Below are positions 24,217 through 36,616 of a stretch of DNA of 64,000 nt, in pieces (the stretch's first letter is position 1; each line of letters begins with the position of its first letter). The DNA comes from Sphagnum magellanicum. Lineage: Eukaryota; Streptophyta; Sphagnopsida; Sphagnales; Sphagnaceae. A program made the translations under genes and the position numbers. Under the pieces are notes generated by a model. It worked only from the letters and a program-made list of their open reading frames with translations. It did not search any database and was not told where the DNA came from. The stretch covers positions 1,644,718-1,708,717 of the forward strand of contig CM038926.1 of NCBI GenBank assembly GCA_021904315.1, in the 5' to 3' direction.

Positions 24217-26149
24217 ATCTCATTCGATTGCAAAGGATTTCAAGCAACAATTAAACGTTCATCTAATTTTTTTTTCCTTTTGCATCTTTCATTTCACAAG
24301 TCAATTTGACTCCTTGCTTCATGGGTTTCGCGCTTCATGGTAATGCAGAATGATCAGAAGTGGATTTCAGCACCGGCTGGATATCAACCTTTTTCTTCGG
24401 ACTAGAGCTCACGAGCACATGTATGTGACCGGAAAGCAACCGGAAGCAGAAAGGAGTTCATCGCTATGCAGGAGCGAGTCACAGGAAATCTAAGAACCCT
24501 GCTAAAAGATTACAACGAGACTTGAGATGGACCTTCTTATTGATCGTCAACAAGATCGTGTCGTGAGCTCTTCCTCAAGGTATGACCATCCAGCTCTTCT
24601 TTGCACGATGGGTCATTTCAATAATTTTTTGGTTGCAATACACCTGCAACCCAGCCGTCCAAAACAAGAATACTCACAGCCTCGTCGATTCCACGTACCA
24701 CCACAAACAAAATCCAATTCAAAATGATGGACAGCTGGAATGATGCACCTCGGACCACCGACCACTCCTAAGTTGGCCATGAGCCCTACCAGAAGCGAAT
24801 CATTTCGTGTTTACACCTAGATTACATAACAACCGGGATGAATCATACGTTTGGTGAAGTTCCGTGAAATTGATTGGGGAATTAGGGAGCAAAAGCCTAC
24901 TCAACCATTGTCAAAACTGAGTCCATGCATAGGATAGCCCATCGAGTGAAGATTCTTCAGCCCATATTCATGTGCATATTTAAGATAAATGTAACAGCGT
25001 ATACGGTGTAAGTATTGCAGTGTGAACAAAAAAAAAAAGTCCGATGGCACGAAAACTATGCGTCGATGGAAGGATGAGTTAGCCCGGTGTCCGGACTGGA
25101 CTAAGAAAACAGGCACTATGAACGTAATATGCAAAGGAACATCTCTCACTGAAGCTTCAAAACAATCTGATCCGTCGAAGTTCTGACTTGGGTTTCGATC
25201 AAGGTTATCAATTGCCGTTGCTTCTGCAAAGATTGGATCCAAGATACCCTCGTCTTTGGGATCGTATGATACTTGCCTCTTTTTCCATCCGTCTTTCTCT
25301 TGCTCCGACATATCTTTTGTGCACACCAGTTTCAAACCACCCACATTCCAACCAGGGTAAGACACTAGAAAGAGAACTAGCTACAATCGCATGCCAAGTC
25401 CTTAATTTTAACTTGCTATAACACAGAGTTTCCAATTCCTACAGACTTCTTACAGCATTAAATATGCACAGTGCCACAAGTTCGGTGGATGTCATACTAA
25501 TACCCAAGATTGTTGTAGAAAAATCCAGATCACGATGTCATGTCTACTGACAAATTGTAAGTTTCGGTGTCTCTTAATTCCGAAGGAGCTGCAGTCTCTT
25601 TGAAAAGAGGTCTTTTTAAAGCCATTCACAAGGCCAATTTTATTGCTTGCAGGGTAGCTACGAGCCCACCACAAGCCTGTTAGGCTGCGGGTTTAAGGCA
25701 AAACAGCAATTACGCATGAGTTATATAATACCACATGACTGAACTATACATAATGTTATTCTATTCAAGAAGAGGGTACAAGAAACACCTTGTTGGGAGG
25801 AAAGAGTGATTGATGGAGAAGCCAGAGGGTGTCAAGGGAGATGGGAATTGCCAATGATAGTAAGTCTTAACATTAAAGGGAGATGGAGTTCTATCTCCTG
25901 GATTGCCTTGTCTTGGGACGGTGAACGTGACAGTAGAGGTGGATTTGACAGAATTGGTGCTGAAGGTTCATTTGTTGGCAGCGCGTGGGCACTCTCCTTT
26001 GTGTATCTTGGGTGCACAGAAATAGTTCTCACTGACACCACCGGACTTTGACCTCAGGGAACTCCCCTATTTCTCAAGATTTTCGATTTAGGCTCTTTGC
26101 ATACTTAATGCCACTTGGTTAATGGAAATCAAAGTGTATTCGGTGGGTA
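24217..26149. other. Unassigned spacer between repeat units
   Basis: There is a 154-codon open frame on the minus strand at 25365-24901, with a fairly complex composition but no family I recognise. I do not call it a gene because its 3' half is low-complexity and no splicing partner is evident. At about 25540-25680 a block starting TTGTAAGTTTCGGTGTCTC is shared with 46530-46650, so this stretch also belongs to the dispersed repeat. Confidence 0.45.
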
Positions 26150-27545
26150 ACTCTCGATCCGGTGGAATTCATGTCCACAACTGATTGACATTCCAATAAA
26201 GATCGGAGGCTCCAAAGACTCAATATTGGATCTGAATTTATTCTCTTCATGGTGTACCTGCCTGTTAGCATCTGACATGTCCTAATTGTCTTCAAAATAT
26301 TGTCTATGTTGCCAAAGTGAGCATTGAACTAGGTCTTGGGAAGATGTAACAAATTCCAAAGGACGCTCGGCGAGTTTATTGCATTTCACTAGGTGCAGTT
26401 CACCGTATGGAGCACCAGTATTGGCCGCAAATTTGGGAGCAGGAGTTGCTCTAGTCCTTGCCAGTATGGCAGCTGAGGGGATCACACACATCGAAGGAGT
26501 AAGTCATGTTGACCGGGGCTATGAGAAATCGGATCACTGGTTGCTTCTTCTCGGTGCATCGATTCAGAGATTACCTTGCTTACCATTTGACCCGACGACG
26601 TAGTACTCTCACCTTGAACGAGAACTTTGATTCATTGTTGGCTCTTTCCCACCTTGGTGAAATGCGAATGTTTATGTGAGTCACTCCTTCGAACGTCCAA
26701 TTTCAATAGAAAATGACATGTTGAAGTCAATTTCAACCTTTTTGAATCAATAGGCTCCTTAAAGGAACGCACCTCAGACGATACTGCTGTTGGTTGTGAA
26801 GCCAACTCATCTTTTTGCTGTACGGTCTACTAATTCTTCGAGAATTCCGTGAGGCTATCCTATCACAAGTCAAAATTGAAGTTGCATGAGCATTCGTGAT
26901 CACAACACGAATGACATAACTAGTAACGCCCTTTACAGTGCCAATTATTCTAGTAACACTAACCAGCTTTTTTGAACAGTCAAGTTTGGAGTGCAGATAG
27001 AACCTTAAGGTATCGATCTGTAATAAACTGAGGGGTCAAAGTGGAAGTTTAGCAAACTAGGAGATTGCAAGATATGAGAAAACTCTCGGAATGGAATCAC
27101 TGAAGCATCTTCAATTTACTATGAAAGCTCCAAGTACGAAGTGGATGAAGAAGCTGATACAGTTGTGTAGTTTGCATTTCGTGGTACATGAAAGCAAAGC
27201 AGAGGGCGCATGGTGTGTGGTGAAAAAAATGTGTCTGCAATTCAAGTGCAATCCACTATTTTTCGGTCTTGCTACTGCAGCATCGTCGGTGACCATTCCC
27301 AAAAGAATCTAGCATCAATTGGCGACAACTATACAATTTGTAGATTTTAGGGAGGCAACCTTCTATATTCCTGGTGGATGTTTTCAAATTTCTTTTGAAA
27401 AATGGCCAAAAGAATCTCAGGAGAGAATCCACACGATTTGTACAACATCATTGTTAAGAAAAAGATGATCTTTGAATACACTACTTGAGTGGTGAGCTGA
27501 TTCCCCTGTCAATCGGAAGGTTCTTAGGGTCCTCAGCTTTTTACT
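26150..27545 (-). repeat. Complex repeat unit II
   Basis: Contains blocks C (26150-26600), B (26650-27000) and A (about 27090-27340) and only the tail side of the FKBP-like block (about 27417-27545), all collinear with unit I and visibly similar over most of the length. The junction with unit III at about 27541-27545 falls inside the shared tail, which suggests unequal exchange between units. Confidence 0.75.
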
Positions 27546-28640
27546 CACCAATAGAAAATGACATGTTGAAGTCAATTTCAACCTTTTTGACTCAATAGGC
27601 TCCTTGAAGGAACGCACCTCAGACAATACTGTTGCGGGTCGTGAAGCCAATTCATCTTTTTGTTGTACGGTCTACTAATTCTTTGAGATTTCTCTGAGGC
27701 TATCCTATCACAAGTCAAAATTGAAGTTGCATGAGCATTCGTGATCACAACACGGTTGTGACATTCTGCGTAGTTAAAAATAACATAACCAGTGACGCCC
27801 TTTACAGTGCCGGTTATTCTGGTAACACTAACCAGCTTTTTTGAACAGACAAGTTTGGAGTGCAGATAGAACCTTAAGGTATTGATCCGTAATAAATTGA
27901 GGCCAAGTAGAAGTTTAGCAAACTAGGAGATTGCAAGATATGAGAAAACTTTAAGAATGGAATCACTAAAGCATCTTCAATTTACTATGAAAGCTCCAAG
28001 TACAAAGTGGATGAAGAAGCTGATACAGTTGTACTGTAGTTTGCATTTCTTGGTACACGAAAGCAAAGTAGAGGGTGCATGCTCTACGGTGAAAAAAATG
28101 TGTCTGCAATTCAAGTGCAATCCACTATTTTTCGGTCCTACTGCAGCAGCATCGTTGGTGACCATTCCCAAAAGAATCTAGCATCCATTGGCGACAACGG
28201 TACAAATTGTAGATTTTAGGGAGGCAACCTTTTATATTTCTGGTGAATGTTTTCAAATTTCTTTTGAAAAATGGCCAAAAGAACCACGGGAGAGAATTCG
28301 CACGATTTGTACAACATCATTGTTAAGAAAAAGATGATCTTTGAATGCACTACTTGAGTGGTGAGCCCATCCCTTTGTCAATCGGAAGGTTCTTAGGGTC
28401 GTTAGCTTTTTACTCATCAAAGTCTGAGACATTAGGTATGTACAATAATTTAACGTCAAATATGATTGGAGTATTGGGTGCTACTCTTGGTTTTCCAGCT
28501 GGAGCACCGAGTCCTTTTGGGAATGCTAGTTGCCATATCAATAATGATCTCGTCATCAGTGCAGAACCAACAGATATCCACATACCGTAATGCAATTCCC
28601 CTTGATTTTCAGTGCGGCATTCGGAGAAGCTCTCGATGTT
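27546..28640 (-). repeat. Complex repeat unit III, with FKBP-like exon
   Basis: Carries block B (about 27546-27900), block A (about 27957-28210) and the FKBP-like terminal exon at 28530-28410, which reads GKPRVAPNTPIIFDVKLLYI then PNVSDFDE and a stop. It lacks block C. It runs without a break into RecQ copy B at about 28650, in the same relation as at 21105-21112, so the RecQ fragment and the FKBP-like block were joined before the inverted duplication. Confidence 0.7.
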
Positions 28641-28649
28641 GTCGCAACC

Positions 28650-29316
28650 CCACCTAATTTACAACCTCTGATGGTTGAACGCTAGTCGACTTCGCGTTGG
28701 TGCGCACGAAGAAAGACGTCGACGACAACCGAAGGAGGCACGAACAATACGCCCAAAGGAGGCTACCAGTCGTTGGACTTACGATTGCAATCCTAAAATC
28801 GTCTCCTACATCTCTGGTCCCGCTCCAGCATTCGGATGCATGCATCCGCCAATCATGCGAAGTTGGTAACGGACCGGCCGAAGGCCTTCAGTCCCATCCA
28901 TCGAGCCAACTTTTCGTCGCGAGTGATGTTCATCAATTCCGGCATGGCCTTGCGCACGTCCGACGAGTTGCGACGCCAAATGGCCCAAAGAAGAATGCGA
29001 TATCGTTCGGCCCGGATCTGACCTGGGCAATCGACACCGTACCTTCTTTCGTGCAACGGGACGTTGCCTAACGCTTGCCCGTTGTGCGAAAGGTGGCACT
29101 TGGGACAAACGTCGGGTGACTGGGGAATGGAATTACGGCAATCCGACCTAGGATGCGGTCCCAGACATTTGAAGCATCGACGACCATCCAGCAACAACGG
29201 ACAATTTTGACTGGGGTGACGCACATTTCCATCACCGCCGTAAACACAACACAAGAAATAATCGGGTTTTTCGGGAGCAGCGAATCGACAAAAATTCGTC
29301 AAGGTTGCGCAATCCT
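28650..29316 (-). pseudogene. RecQ-like helicase fossil, Cys-rich tail only, copy B
   Basis: Minus-strand copy of the 3' two thirds of copy A. It shows the same clusters: LCCVYGGDGNVRHPSQNC, CFKCLGPHPRSDC and CPKCHLSHN, then YGVDCPGQIRAERYRILLWA and IWRRNSSDVRKAMPEL. The tail is open over about 150 codons in this copy. It is cut at 29316 by the head of a T-rich family repeat, so helicase motifs V-VI are missing. It is a fossil like copy A, to which it is highly similar. Confidence 0.65.
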
Positions 29317-30140
29317 ATCTATATAATCCGGGCATTATGGGCATAATGTCGGTGGCTGGTGGCTGTTTGACCAGGAAAAAGACATAAGAGTGCCTGGCTG
29401 TTTTACCATAATGTTGTGGCTGTTTTTGTTGACTTTTTTCACTTTTTGTTACTTTTTTTACTGGTTGTAACTTTTGTAAGTTACTTTTTACTACTGAAAG
29501 GGGTAAGGTTTGTTATTTTTTGTTACTTTTTTACTGTTTGTAACTTTCAACAATTACTTTTTACTGGGCCAAGAGGGCCAGGGTTTATATTTTATTCATT
29601 GTGGGACAGGGGGGAAAGGGTGCACCTTGATTTTTTTCCTTCATTTTTTTTACTGTTGAGGGGGAGGGAAGGGGGTGGAAGTTGATTTTTTTTCTTCCCT
29701 TCATTGGAAATGTGGAAGGAGGAGGGGGGAAAGGGGTTAATTTACGGGCTCTGGAAGTGTTTTTTTCATTGTGGAGAGGCTAGGGAGGGGAAGGGGGTAA
29801 TTTTTTTTACAAATTCATTATGGGATGGGGGAAAGGGTGCACCTTGATATTTTTTCTTTTTTTTTTTACTGTTGAGGGGGGGGGGGGGGGGGGTGGAGGT
29901 TAATGTTTTTTTTTGCCTTCATTTGACATGTGGAAGGAGGAAGGGAAAGGGATGATTTTTTTTTAATTTTTGTTTTTTCATTGTGGAGTGGCTAGGGACA
30001 GGGGGTCAAGGGTTTTTCTTTTAATATGTTGAAGGGGGATGGGAGGGAGTTTTTTTTCTATGTTGAAAAGGGATGAGAGGGGTTTTTTTTTTTTTTACAA
30101 GTTCATAGGGGTTAGGGTTGGTTTAATTAATTAAATCTGA
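29317..30140 (+). mobile_element. T-rich repeat family, copy 1 (near full length)
   Basis: Head CTATATAATCCGGGCATTAT, then TGGTGGCTGTTTGACCA, then repeated modules GTTACTTTTTTTACTGGTTGTAAC and TTACTTTTTACT, then G-rich/T-rich modules (GGGAAAGGGTGCACCTTGAT; GGAGGTTAATGTTTTTTTT; CATGTGGAAGGAGGA) and a tail near GGTTAGGGTTGGTTTAATT. No open frame of interest and no transposase. About twelve related heads occur in this window. The family is unknown to me; it looks like a non-autonomous element or an amplified composite repeat. It interrupts RecQ copy B. Confidence 0.7.
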
Positions 30141-30319
30141 GCTAAAATAAAATAAACTTAATTAAGTAGGTAGTTGATTTTCATGTAATTGATCATAAAA
30201 ATATAGTTATCCATAGATGAATGAAATGTGACCATGTCATATGAAACTTTTTTTTAAATATCTAAAATGAGTTGCACATGGGTAATGTCATGTCACGCGG
30301 AACCCAAGTCAGGTATTGA

Positions 30320-31140
30320 CCCCCGAAAAAAAACACCAAAAAAAACTTCAGGCAGCAAGTAAATAAGTAATTGTTTTAGTTTTGGGTTGAAAATAAAGGG
30401 TTGTTTAGGGCAGATGATAAGAATTAAAAGATTACTTAAGCAAGTTAATAAGTAATTATTTTTGTTTTGGGTTGAAAATAAAGGGTTGTTTAGGGCAGAT
30501 GACAAGAATTAAAAGATTACTTAAGCAAGTTAATAAGTATGGTCGTGATAAAGAATAATTTCTTTGGGCAGAAAAAAAATAAATTTCAGCTTTGGGTTGG
30601 TAAAATTTTGGAAAGGGGGGGCAGATTATTAAAATGAGTGGACCCCATCCAAAACAGTGGGCTGTTGGCCCCCAAAAAAACTCATTTGGGCAGTGAATAA
30701 AATACTTTTGAGCAATAATTCAGGCAGAAAATTAATTACTTTGGAGGAAACCAAAAAATTGGGGAGCGAATCAAATCATTTTGAGTAGATATTGGGCAGA
30801 AATTATTTTTCTTTCCAGCAATTATCGGGGCGGTGAATAATACATTGGTGAGCAAAAACTTTGGGCAGCGAATAATTTCCTTTTAGCAGAAATATGGGCA
30901 GAAAATAGAAATATTTTTTGAGCTTTGGGGCTGGGGAAAAAAAAAGGTGGGGGCGGTCGTGGTAGGGGCAGATGAAAACAACACTAATCAAACACTTCTC
31001 AAGGCATTTAAGAATTTTTTTTGAACATTGGGTTGTTGGCACTACAAGGCAGCGAATAAAAAAGCACTTTTGAGCTTTGGCTTGATTCAACTTGGGAAAA
31101 TAAAAATGGGCAAAAGGAGGGGTAGTAGGGGCAGATGTTG
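30320..31140. repeat. 85-bp tandem pair and degenerate GGGCAG-rich array
   Basis: An 85-bp unit containing GGGTTGTTTAGGGCAGATGA is tandemly duplicated (GGG anchors at 30398 and 30483). From about 30560 to 31130 the motif GGGCAG followed by AATAATTT or similar recurs about every 30-60 bases with TTGAGC and CTTTGGG words, so the block looks like an old, irregular tandem array. No gene recognised. Confidence 0.65.
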
Positions 31141-32860
31141 AAAATAAAAACATATTTTCGCGGGCAAGAGGTTGACCCTAGAATCACGCTCTCTCTTCGT
31201 CCATCGTCTCTTTCGTCGTGCTTAGTCATCTCCTCTCTCTCTCTCTATGTGTCTTTCTCTCACGATCTGTTGTCGTTGTCGTCGCAGAAATATTGTCATT
31301 GCCACTTCTTCTTCTGGTTACTGCCATCATATTTGTGCATAAAACGCTGTCTATTTTCTTTTAGTCTTTACAATTCTCGATTCCAAGAAGAAATGCGATT
31401 TCTAGACGACTTCTTAGTAGAGAGGGTGGGAAGGGAGAAGGACTAGGACATGCAGGAGGACGAGGACGACAACAACAACAACAGTGTTGTTTGATTCTTG
31501 CTTTTGTGGCTACTCATGACTCTGCATTGTGTTGTTGTGGAGTCGATTGTGCGGGCCAAAGGCAACAATTTTTGTCTCCTAGTGCCACTGGAGTTGTAAC
31601 AAGAAGTCGTGATGCATTCATTCTCTACCCCGACCTCAATGTGTACCCTTCTCTGCTGTGTTTTTGGTGATTCTACCGTCTCTGTCTGTGAGAGAAGCAA
31701 AGGGACTTTTCGAGACAGAATTTGATCATTGTTTATTTTGCTTTTCCCTTCTTTCTTTTTTGGCAGTTGTGGTGGACGTCGTTTTGTGTTATGATCCGGT
31801 TCTTTGTTTTTGTGGAGTTTTTGTTCTGGTTGTGAGGAGGAATAGGAGGAGGAAATGGAAAGTTCAGAAACTGCAACATTGTTCTTGGGAGGAGTTTGTT
31901 TTTTTTGGCTTTTGATTTGAAGCTGCTGATAGACTCGCCATTATCCTTTTTCCAATTCTTTGTTGTTTCTTGTGTTGGGCTGCGTGCATTCTTCTTCTTC
32001 CCCCACACGGATTAGTGCTCGAGACCTGTTCACGGTCCAGGTCCGTAGAAAAAATTGATGACAAGGAATCGTTGACGCCTAAATGGCTCTTTGGTGCGTT
32101 GGGTCGGAAGTTTCCGAATTCGGAACGCAGACAACTCTGGTTGTTCTTCTCAACCTCTGAGCCGCATCATCAGGATCCGAGCGTTCAATTTTCTTACAGG
32201 GAGGGAAGGCTAGCGGTGATGGATTTTGTCAAGATCGGCTTCGTGGATGTTCTAGACATGTAGAAGCATCATGAGAGTATAGGAGTTTGAAGAGGAGAGA
32301 ATAGACAAAGCCTGGAAAGACATTCCCCCAAAAGGAAAGAATACAGTGGGATGCAAGTCTTCTATTGAGCCATAAGGAGGAGAAAAATAGTATAGTAAGT
32401 GCAAACAAGGGGCTTGCAAAGTGGGTGGCCATAGACCTCTTTCCTCGCAATGGGACCGGAGTGACATGCACAGGAGACTCAATCACAGCCATCAATCTCT
32501 CAGTCTCAGTACCTCAGGCCAAGTTCCAGAAGGTGTGTTAGGTGAGCTCAACCGAATTTCCAACTCCACAGCAATTGAATTTGAATAGATCCTTTTGGGT
32601 CTTTTTGCAATCTTCCGGTGCAGCGCTTTCCACCACTCTCAGAGGGTTTAGGCTCAGCAAGTTTGAATTTTTGTTGAATCCTTCTTTTGGGTTGTGAATG
32701 ATTTCTAGGAGTCTGTCGTTATTGTGGTCACAAAAAAAAGCTTTTATAACATTCTGATCCATTTTTACATTTGCATTGTGATTTGGGCTTGCATTCGTCT
32801 TTTTATTTTTGTTGTTGCACTCACCAGGAAACTAGTTAAAGAGTGTTTGAGGGTAACGCA
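31141..32860. other. Unassigned moderately complex DNA upstream of receptor-kinase pseudogene 1
   Basis: Base composition is more balanced than the spacer and there are several open frames of 70-100 codons on both strands (for example 31135-31446 and 31970-32263, plus). None shows a motif I recognise. It could hold 5' exons or untranslated sequence of the neighbouring receptor gene or a separate decayed gene. Poly-pyrimidine and GAGAGA-like stretches occur at about 31230-31260. Confidence 0.4.
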
Positions 32861-32872
32861 CACTAGATCAGA

Positions 32873-35800
32873 AGGGAGAAACAAAAGAAGAGCTGAAAGT
32901 GTCTGGCTGCTACGGAGGCGGCGAGCAGCAATCTCCCAGTGCTGATAATACTACTAATGTTTGTTCTAGTGAGCAACTTGCTAATCTTCCCGAGCGTGGG
33001 AGGAGCACAAGAAGCACAACAACAGAATCCACAGACAGGCATTGCAGCTTTGTCAGAGATTCGTGCTACATGGAACAATTTTCATGGCATATTGAACAGT
33101 TTGACGACGACAACGATGGTAGCAGTGGCGAATGCGAGTAGTTTTTTGCAGCAGCTGGAGAGGTGTCACATGCACCAATGTCGATTAACAGTCGCATGTG
33201 TCAGCGATTCATCTGCACGGAGCTGAATTGCGAGGATACCTTTCAGAGGCAGTGGGGAATTTGGGACAACTTCAAATCCTAAGACTTCGAGGAAATCATT
33301 TGAGCGGTACTATTTTGCCATCGCTCGCTAACTGCTCACAACTGCGAGCTCTCTACTTGTACCAGAACGATTTCTCCGATCCCATTCCAGCAGAGATCGT
33401 CACCGGATCAGGAGCTCTTCAATAGCCGAAAGTTCTACATTCGGCATCCAACAGTCTCACAGGAAGCATGCCAGTTCAGATCGGTAATCTCAAAAGACTG
33501 CGCATCCTCGATCTGTCGAGGAATCTTGTCATAGGTACCATTCCACCAGGTGTGGGAAATCGTTCTCTTCTCACAACCCTAGCACTCCAACAAAACTTCT
33601 TCACCAGAGAGTTGCCATCAGAGCTAAGCGGTTTGTCGAAGCTTCAAGACTTAACGTGGAACCAGAATCAGCTCTCTGGCACAATTCCATGAAACCTCAG
33701 CAATTGCAGTAAGCTTCAAACCCGAGGCCCGGGAGGCAACGATTTCTGAGGTACCATAAAAGTGAACTTCAACAATGTTGCGGAGCTTCAAATCTTGCAA
33801 CTGGACAACAATCAACTCAATGGGTCCCTGCTAGAGCAGCTCGGTAATGTGGTTTCCTTACTAGAAGTTTCAACGGGTGGAAATTCTTTTTCCGGTCCCA
33901 TTCCATCCACATTGGGCACCCAGATTGTGTACCTGGAGAACTCGAATTTCTCGCAAAATCTTTTCTCTGGTAGCATTCCTCCATCCATTTTCAGTTTGAA
34001 GATGTTACAAATCCTGGACCTGCATGGGAACAGCCTCAACCAATCTATTCCATGGAACCTGACACAACTCACGACTCTTCGGATTCCCTCCCTCTCTTCC
34101 AATCAGTTCTCAGGTTCCATCCCCACAGGCATTGGAGATACGGTCAATCCGACGTCTGTCTCCTCGGACAAAAACCAGTTGTCTAGATTGGTTCTTGCGA
34201 AGTTCGGACGACTTTCCAAATTGAATGTTTTGTCTTGGGCTTTGAATAATCCAACCGGATAGATTCCCAGAAATCTCTCTTTGTTACAAGCTGCAAGTTC
34301 TCAATCTGCAAAGAAATCAACTGTGAGGTACCATCCCCTCATCTTTTGGGTCTCTCTAGCATCTTTAATTTCTGGACTTGAGTGGGAACCAACCGTCTGG
34401 AAACCTCTTTGTTAAGCTGGGAAACTGCGTAAGTTTGCAAACGCTGGATCTCAGCAACCAAAATTTGACACGAAGCATTCCTTTTTCATACACCTCACTC
34501 AGCAATTTGTAGAGTTTATCTCTTGCAAACAACTGTCCGATTGGCCGATCGGTGAAATTCCTGTAGGATTTGCTACTTTTGCCGGCCTAGAAGCTTTCTC
34601 TGTCAGTGGAAATGGCCTCAACGGCACCATTCCGACAGATCTCGGTGCCCTTTCAAAGTTATCTTCTCTGTCTCTCTCCAACAATCTTCTTTCTGGCTAG
34701 ATACCCGTGCCAATCGGTAAGGACTTCAATCTTGCAATTCCATTGCTAAGGAACAATGAGCTTAATGGGTCGATCCCAATGGAGTTCGGTGCACTCTCCA
34801 ACCTTGAAGAACTTGAAGTCGGCAGGAACCAACTTTCTAACAGCATTCCTCCAGACCTGGCAAACTGCAGCAGGCTGTCTTATCTTAGTCCGGACAGAAA
34901 TAATCGAACGGGAGAAATCCCAGTGGAAGTTTCACAGGGAGAGCAGCTGGACGAGTTTTTTCTGCAACAAAATGCTTTCCAAGGGACCATCCCTTCAAGC
35001 TCGGGAAATTTGACACCGTTGCAGAATTCGAATCTCGGAAATAGCAAGTTCAACGGTTCCATTCCAAGAACTTTGGGCGATCTCACCAACCTTCAGACCT
35101 TAAACGTCTCTGAGAACAATTTGCAGGGCCTCATTCCAACAGCTCTTAGCACAAGGTTTAACACTTTTTCATTTGCCAGAAATCCACTCCTGCGTGGCAC
35201 CCCACTTACGGGTTCACAAGCAATCGGTCATCATCACTCAAGCGGGTCGAGTACAGGGGCAATCACGGGTATGGATGTGAGAGGAGCAGGGCTACTAGCC
35301 CTTATTATACTCCCATCTATTTGTGGTCTTTGTATCTGTGTAGGTTGGCAGAGAAGAGGGACCATAGGAGCCAAAGCAAAAGCAGTCGCAGAGACTCTTA
35401 TCGTCATGTTTCACGAAGCTATTACTATAGCACATATCCATGACAGCACAGGCCATTTTGCGGAAGACCACGCGATAGTCGTACAGGGTTTGGCATTTTG
35501 TTCAAAGCAACTCTTTTCGGTAACAAATCTGCACCAACGATTATCCTTCAGAGCGTTTTTCTTTTATAATGTGGTAGGTTGAATTTTCTCTTTCACACCT
35601 CTCAAAACGGGTGCAACTCGTGGAAGCCTCGAAGTTATTTGTCGTAATCTACTTGAGCTTTTATGTAGGAGAGAATAGGTGGTCCTATTTTCTCGAGGAT
35701 TGTTTTGGTTCAAATTTTCAACTTGCCATAGATAGACGACGTGAAGATTTGTCCAACGACATCATGTTCATTAGATGACTTTGAGGATGGAACCGTGCTC

Positions 35801-36616
35801 TTAGTGCAAAGGTTACCCGATGGCCAAATAGGAGAAAAAAACTTGAAGGCAAAGGCTACAATGTTGGCAAAAGTCAAGCACCGCAACTTAACGGTTCTGA
35901 GGGGTGGCTTCATCAACCAAGATGTGCAGCTTTTACTCTAGGATTACATGCCAAAGGGTAGCATTGCTTCCTTACTTCATGAAGCTTCAAAATAGACCAG
36001 CCATGTTCTAGATGGGCCAATGCGGCATCGGAGCGCCATGGGAATTGCAAGAGGAATCTCATTCCTTCATACACAGTGCAACCCACCTATAGTACAGGGA
36101 GATGTAAAACCAAACTACGTGCTTTTGGATGGGGACTCGGAACCACATCTCTCGGATTTTGGACTCACGGCTTGGACCAGAACACCTGTAGACCCAACAC
36201 CATCATCGAGTTCGGCAGGGTCACTCGGGTACGTCTCACCTGAAGCAAACGAGTGAGGAGAGTTCACATAAGAAGCTGATGCGCACAATTTTGGAACGGT
36301 GTTACTTGAGCTTCCGACAAGACGGAGGCGCGCCGTTTACAACGTGCAGGATGAAGACATAGCAAAACGAGTGAAGCGGATGTTGCAATGAGGGGAGATA
36401 ACAGAGATTTTCGATTTTGCCTCGGTAGATCGGGACCTAGAGTTAGGAGAGTGGGAGGAGTTCTTACGGGCTGTGAAAATTGCTCTCTCGTGTACAGCTC
36501 CAAACCCTGCCGACCGACCCTCCGTAGGTGAGGTCGTTTCAGCGGTGGAAGGATGCCGCACCGCCCCAGATATTCCTTCTTCAAATAGCCCAACGGCACA
36601 AACATCGCCAACTTGA
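32873..36616 (+). pseudogene. LRR receptor-like kinase pseudogene 1, At4g36180-type, nearly full length
   Basis: The order matches LRR-XI/VII-like receptor kinases close to Arabidopsis At4g36180. A signal-peptide region (LLMFVLVSNLLIFPSVGGAQ) comes first, then an LRR N-terminal cap, and about 20 leucine-rich repeats of the pattern LxxLxLxxNxLxGxIP from about 33240 to 35170. A membrane segment (LLALIILPSICGLCICV) lies at about 35294-35345. The kinase domain runs about 35770-36590, with HRNLTVLRGG, GDVKPNYVLLD (catalytic loop, D kept), SDFGL (DFG kept), and a C-terminal PDIPSSNSPTAQTSPT. The start ATG present in copy 2 is AAG here. In-frame stops include TAA at 33186, TAG after GALQ at about 33425, TGA at about 33690 and 33747, with several more plus frameshifts in LRRs and kinase. 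It is not expected to encode a receptor. Confidence 0.9.

Noticed and set aside
24901-25365. 154-codon minus-strand open frame
   Set aside because: Composition is plausible in the first half, but no motif, partner exon or repeat copy supports a gene.
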